A stretch of 35,748 nucleotides of DNA from a virus, in the IMG/VR virus record IMGVR_UViG_3300004152_000002, positions 1-35,748 of that record; one strand, given 5' to 3'. The notes below the pieces were generated by a model, which saw only the letters and a program-made list of their open reading frames with translations, had not been told where the DNA came from and did not search any database. Position 1 is the stretch's first letter. Each line of letters starts with the position of its first letter. Below, piece by piece: positions 33,219 through 35,748 of the stretch. The translations under genes and the position numbers were made by a program.

Positions 33219-35748
33219 CGCAGAAAGAGGTGTCGTCTTCTTCTGGCTTCTCTTGCTTCTATTCGTCGCGACGACCGTCGTCGGCGCTTTGTTGGCCCCT
33301 CATCCCCAAGGGCCGCAACCGTCGGCGCTCGGGGATTTCTCTGTCCCGACGGCGCAAGAGGGGCGCGCGATCCCGGTCGTTTTCGGGACGGTCAAGATCC
33401 AGGGCGGAAACACGGTATGGTGGGGCGATCTTAAGTCGAAAGCGGTGAGAGTCGGCGGCGGGATCCTCCAGTTTGGCCAGTCGACGATCACGGGATACAA
33501 GTACTTCCTCGGCTGCCAGATGATGCTCTGTCACGGGGCGATCGACGCGCTCCTCTCGATCGAGTTCGACAAAAAGGATCTCCCATACACGTCGACGACG
33601 ATCACGAACGGAAATGGAAGCGAAAACTATCTCAAACTCACGGCAACCGGCGACAAATTGTTCGGCGGAACGACCGCGGGCGGCGCCGGAGGCGTCTCCG
33701 GACAGATCAATTTTTATCGTGGAGTTCAAACGCAGCAACCGGACGATTACCTCGGCGAAAAACAGGGGCGCATCGTCCTGGATCAATCGGGAATCGGATA
33801 CGAGTTTTCCGGCGTAGGCAACGGAACGATCTCGAGCGAATCCGGCGGATCCGGCTCCCTCGACGAGACGATCACGATCACAGCCTACGGGATCGACGGA
33901 AACAACACGCATGGCACCTATCAGCACATGGAGTTCCATGTCGTCGGATCGGTCTCCGGCGAACAGATCAACGCGGCGCCGAATAGCGACGGCTCCCGCG
34001 GGTGTTGGGCCGATCAAGCGTTCTCCTGTCCGATCGTAAACTTCACGATCAACCGGGGATCGATCCAGTTCGCCAATGGCGACAAGTTTGTGATTTCCAC
34101 CTCGCACTCGAAAATCGCGCCGGCTTACCGCGGGAAATGCTACGCCGTTTTTTGTCAGACGTACATGGGAACGTCGAACTATCTCAAGCCTCCCGCGTTC
34201 ATCGTTCGCCGGTGTCCGGATCCTCTGGGCCAGGGCGCCGGCGTCGCGAATATCGGCGGCGACGCGAACGCGGCTTTCGCGGTCTATGAGGCGCTCACAG
34301 ATCCGAACTGGGGTCTCGGGCTCCCCTACACGACGATCGACGCGGCGAGTTTCATCGCGGCCGGCGAGACGCTCGCGACGGAGGGTCTGGGAATCTCGAT
34401 GCAGTTCGACACGCAAGGGAGCGCGGATCAGTTGATCGGCGAGATCCTCCGCCACATCGACGGTTTGCTCTATACCGATCCCGCGACGGGATTATGGACA
34501 ATCATCCTCGCGCGCGGCGGATACGATGCCTCAACCCTTCCGGTTCTCACGATCGACAATATCCTGGACACGCCCGATTTTTCGCGGGGCTCCTGGAGCG
34601 AAACGACGAATCACGTCGCGATCAAGTACAGCACGCGCGCCGGCGACTTCGCCGACGCGATCATAAATGCTTACGATCCCGCGAACATTCGCGTTACGGG
34701 AGAGGTACGTCCCCAGACGATCGAGTTCAAAGGGATCTCGAATTCCGCGGCGGCCGGTCTCATCGCGATCCGTGTTCTGAAAACTCTCACCTATCCCCTC
34801 GCCAAAGTGAAGATCGTCACGAATCGAACCGCGTGGAAGTGGCGCCCAGGCGGATTGTTCCGTTGGACGTGGGCGCCTCTCCAGATCTCAGATGTGGTTT
34901 ATCGGATCACACGGATCGGATACGGATCGCTCCTCGATGGGAAGATCACGATCGACGCGGTCGAGGATATCTTCGGGATCAATTCGGTCGCCTTCGTCGG
35001 ACCTCCGGCGTCCGGCTGGACCGATCCTCTAGCGGCGCCGGCGGCGCCGGATTATCAAATGGCGATCGAGAGTCCCTATGCGTTCTCGATTTCGGCCGAT
35101 GAGCGGATCACGGTCGGTTGCGTCCGCGGCGACGCGATCAGCAAGAGTTTCGAGGTGTTCGCGGACGAGGCGGGCGGGACGGCATATTCGAGCTACGGGG
35201 AGATCGAGGGTTTCATGCCTTCCGGTCTCCTCTCCGCCGATTATCCCGTGAACACGGCAGCGACGGACGGGACAGGTTTCGTTTTGTCGGCGACCGGCGC
35301 GCGAGATCTCGACGCGTTGATCTCGACCGATGCGAGCGGTCTCGCGAACGGAAAGAACCTCCTCATGTTCGTCGATACGGGAGAGCTCTGTTCGTGGCAA
35401 ACGGTGACGCCGAATAGTGACGGAACGATCTCGATCTCCGGGATCATGCGCGGCGTTTTGGATACGGTCCCCGCGGATCATCCCTCGGGGACGCGCGTCG
35501 TTTTTTTCGAGGCGGGATTCGATTTCCTAAAACCAGCGACAATCCCGACGCCTGGACCGACGGGAGCAACCGGACCGACGGGATCGACCGGAGCAACCGG
35601 AGCGGCGGGATCCACGGGAGCAACCGGAGCGGCGGGATCCACGGGAGCAACCGGAGCAACGGGCGCGGCCGGCGCCGCGGGGAGCAAATGGTACGAAGGC
35701 GCGGGAGCTCCCTCGACGACGCACAGTGACGGCGATTTTTATCTCAAC
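33196..35748 (+). CDS. J-like tail tip / host attachment protein with collagen-like tail (partial)
   Basis: 851 codons are visible from ATG 33196; the frame is open at the window end. A hydrophobic segment near the N terminus (VVFFWLLLLLFVATTVVGALL) is followed by LGDFSVPTAQEGRAIPVVFGTVKIQGGNTVWWGDL, the standard start of J-like central tip proteins. Then MLCHGAIDALLSIEFD, NPNWGLGLPYTTID-like (DPNWGLGLPYTTID), IGEILRHIDGLLYTDPATGLWTI, and the fibronectin-poor beta domains. Residues from about 787 are 14 Gly-X-Y triplets, then SKWYEGAGAPSTTHSDGDFYLN, a common fibre-tip module. It should govern host recognition. The true end lies outside the window. Confidence 0.82.
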   Translation, partial: MGARASVDAERGVVFFWLLLLLFVATTVVGALLAPHPQGPQPSALGDFSVPTAQEGRAIPVVFGTVKIQGGNTVWWGDLKSKAVRVGGGILQFGQSTITGYKYFLGCQMMLCHGAIDALLSIEFDKKDLPYTSTTITNGNGSENYLKLTATGDKLFGGTTAGGAGGVSGQINFYRGVQTQQPDDYLGEKQGRIVLDQSGIGYEFSGVGNGTISSESGGSGSLDETITITAYGIDGNNTHGTYQHMEFHVVGSVSGEQINAAPNSDGSRGCWADQAFSCPIVNFTINRGSIQFANGDKFVISTSHSKIAPAYRGKCYAVFCQTYMGTSNYLKPPAFIVRRCPDPLGQGAGVANIGGDANAAFAVYEALTDPNWGLGLPYTTIDAASFIAAGETLATEGLGISMQFDTQGSADQLIGEILRHIDGLLYTDPATGLWTIILARGGYDASTLPVLTIDNILDTPDFSRGSWSETTNHVAIKYSTRAGDFADAIINAYDPANIRVTGEVRPQTIEFKGISNSAAAGLIAIRVLKTLTYPLAKVKIVTNRTAWKWRPGGLFRWTWAPLQISDVVYRITRIGYGSLLDGKITIDAVEDIFGINSVAFVGPPASGWTDPLAAPAAPDYQMAIESPYAFSISADERITVGCVRGDAISKSFEVFADEAGGTAYSSYGEIEGFMPSGLLSADYPVNTAATDGTGFVLSATGARDLDALISTDASGLANGKNLLMFVDTGELCSWQTVTPNSDGTISISGIMRGVLDTVPADHPSGTRVVFFEAGFDFLKPATIPTPGPTGATGPTGSTGATGAAGSTGATGAAGSTGATGATGAAGAAGSKWYEGAGAPSTTHSDGDFYLN
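35554..35682 (+). repeat. collagen-like Gly-X-Y coding repeat
   Basis: About 14 uninterrupted Gly-X-Y triplets (GPT, GAT, GST, GAA) coded by near-identical GGAGCAACC / GGAGCGGCG / GGATCCACG nonamers, with a longer direct repeat around 35600-35655. It would form a trimeric collagen-like stalk. Such repeats change copy number easily. Confidence 0.85.

Noticed and set aside
33259-34455. 398-codon open frame on the minus strand
   Set aside because: It is antisense to the J-like tip gene, Arg/Asp-rich as expected from reading GC-rich codons backwards, and has no ribosome site.
35444-35724. Proline/alanine repeat proteins on the minus strand at the window end
   Set aside because: Antisense reading of the Gly-X-Y collagen-like repeat.
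1-35748. CRISPR arrays, tRNA genes, insertion sequences, toxin-antitoxin pairs
   Set aside because: No regularly spaced repeats, no cloverleaf, no transposase frame or terminal inverted repeats were found. The lone ribbon-helix-helix gene has no toxin-like partner beside it in the same operon.

Overview
The window reads as about 36 kb of a temperate, long-tailed (siphovirus-type) dsDNA phage or prophage. It is high-GC, almost entirely coded on the plus strand, and packed with ATGA/GTGA stop-start overlaps. No host gene, tRNA or rRNA was seen, so the host is not identified. The secreted proteins, the spanin-like protein and the lambda-type tail tip argue for a Gram-negative host. This is inference.

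Layout: 1-930 is the end of an unknown gene, then a small holin-like membrane protein and a membrane-anchored coiled-coil protein that overlap (lysis-type module). 930-1850 is a control region: two plus-strand HTH proteins around a minus-strand gene, with an inverted repeat as candidate operator. 1845-4017 holds a relative of the phage 'replication terminator' family, a conserved phage protein and a tyrosine integrase. 4018-4550 is non-coding, with GTCAA inverted repeats and a strong terminator. 4551-12150 is one long early operon: several small Cys-rich (zinc-type) proteins, a beta-class DNA methyltransferase, a J-domain protein, a VRR-NUC-like nuclease, a replication protein whose own reading frame carries two 18-bp palindromes and a perfect DnaA box (candidate origin), a DUF5131/Gp37-Gp68 protein and a possible gpZ-like tail protein.

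12151-35748 is the late region in lambda order: small and large terminase, gpW-like protein, portal, a fused protease-capsid protein, head completion proteins, tail terminator, tail tube, G/GT chaperones with a T_TTT_TTT slippery site, tape measure, tail tip proteins including one with the lambda gpL cysteine spacing, and a J-like tip protein running off the window into a collagen-like fibre segment.

Between terminase and portal sits a 2.5-kb block foreign to the lambda order (14782-17311). It has a minus-strand ribbon-helix-helix regulator with a candidate leaderless, self-overlapping promoter/operator, several small unknown genes, and two proteins with signal peptides. It looks like an accessory (moron) island with its own switch and is the least explained part of the window. 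All functional names come from reading motifs and gene order; nothing was searched against a database.
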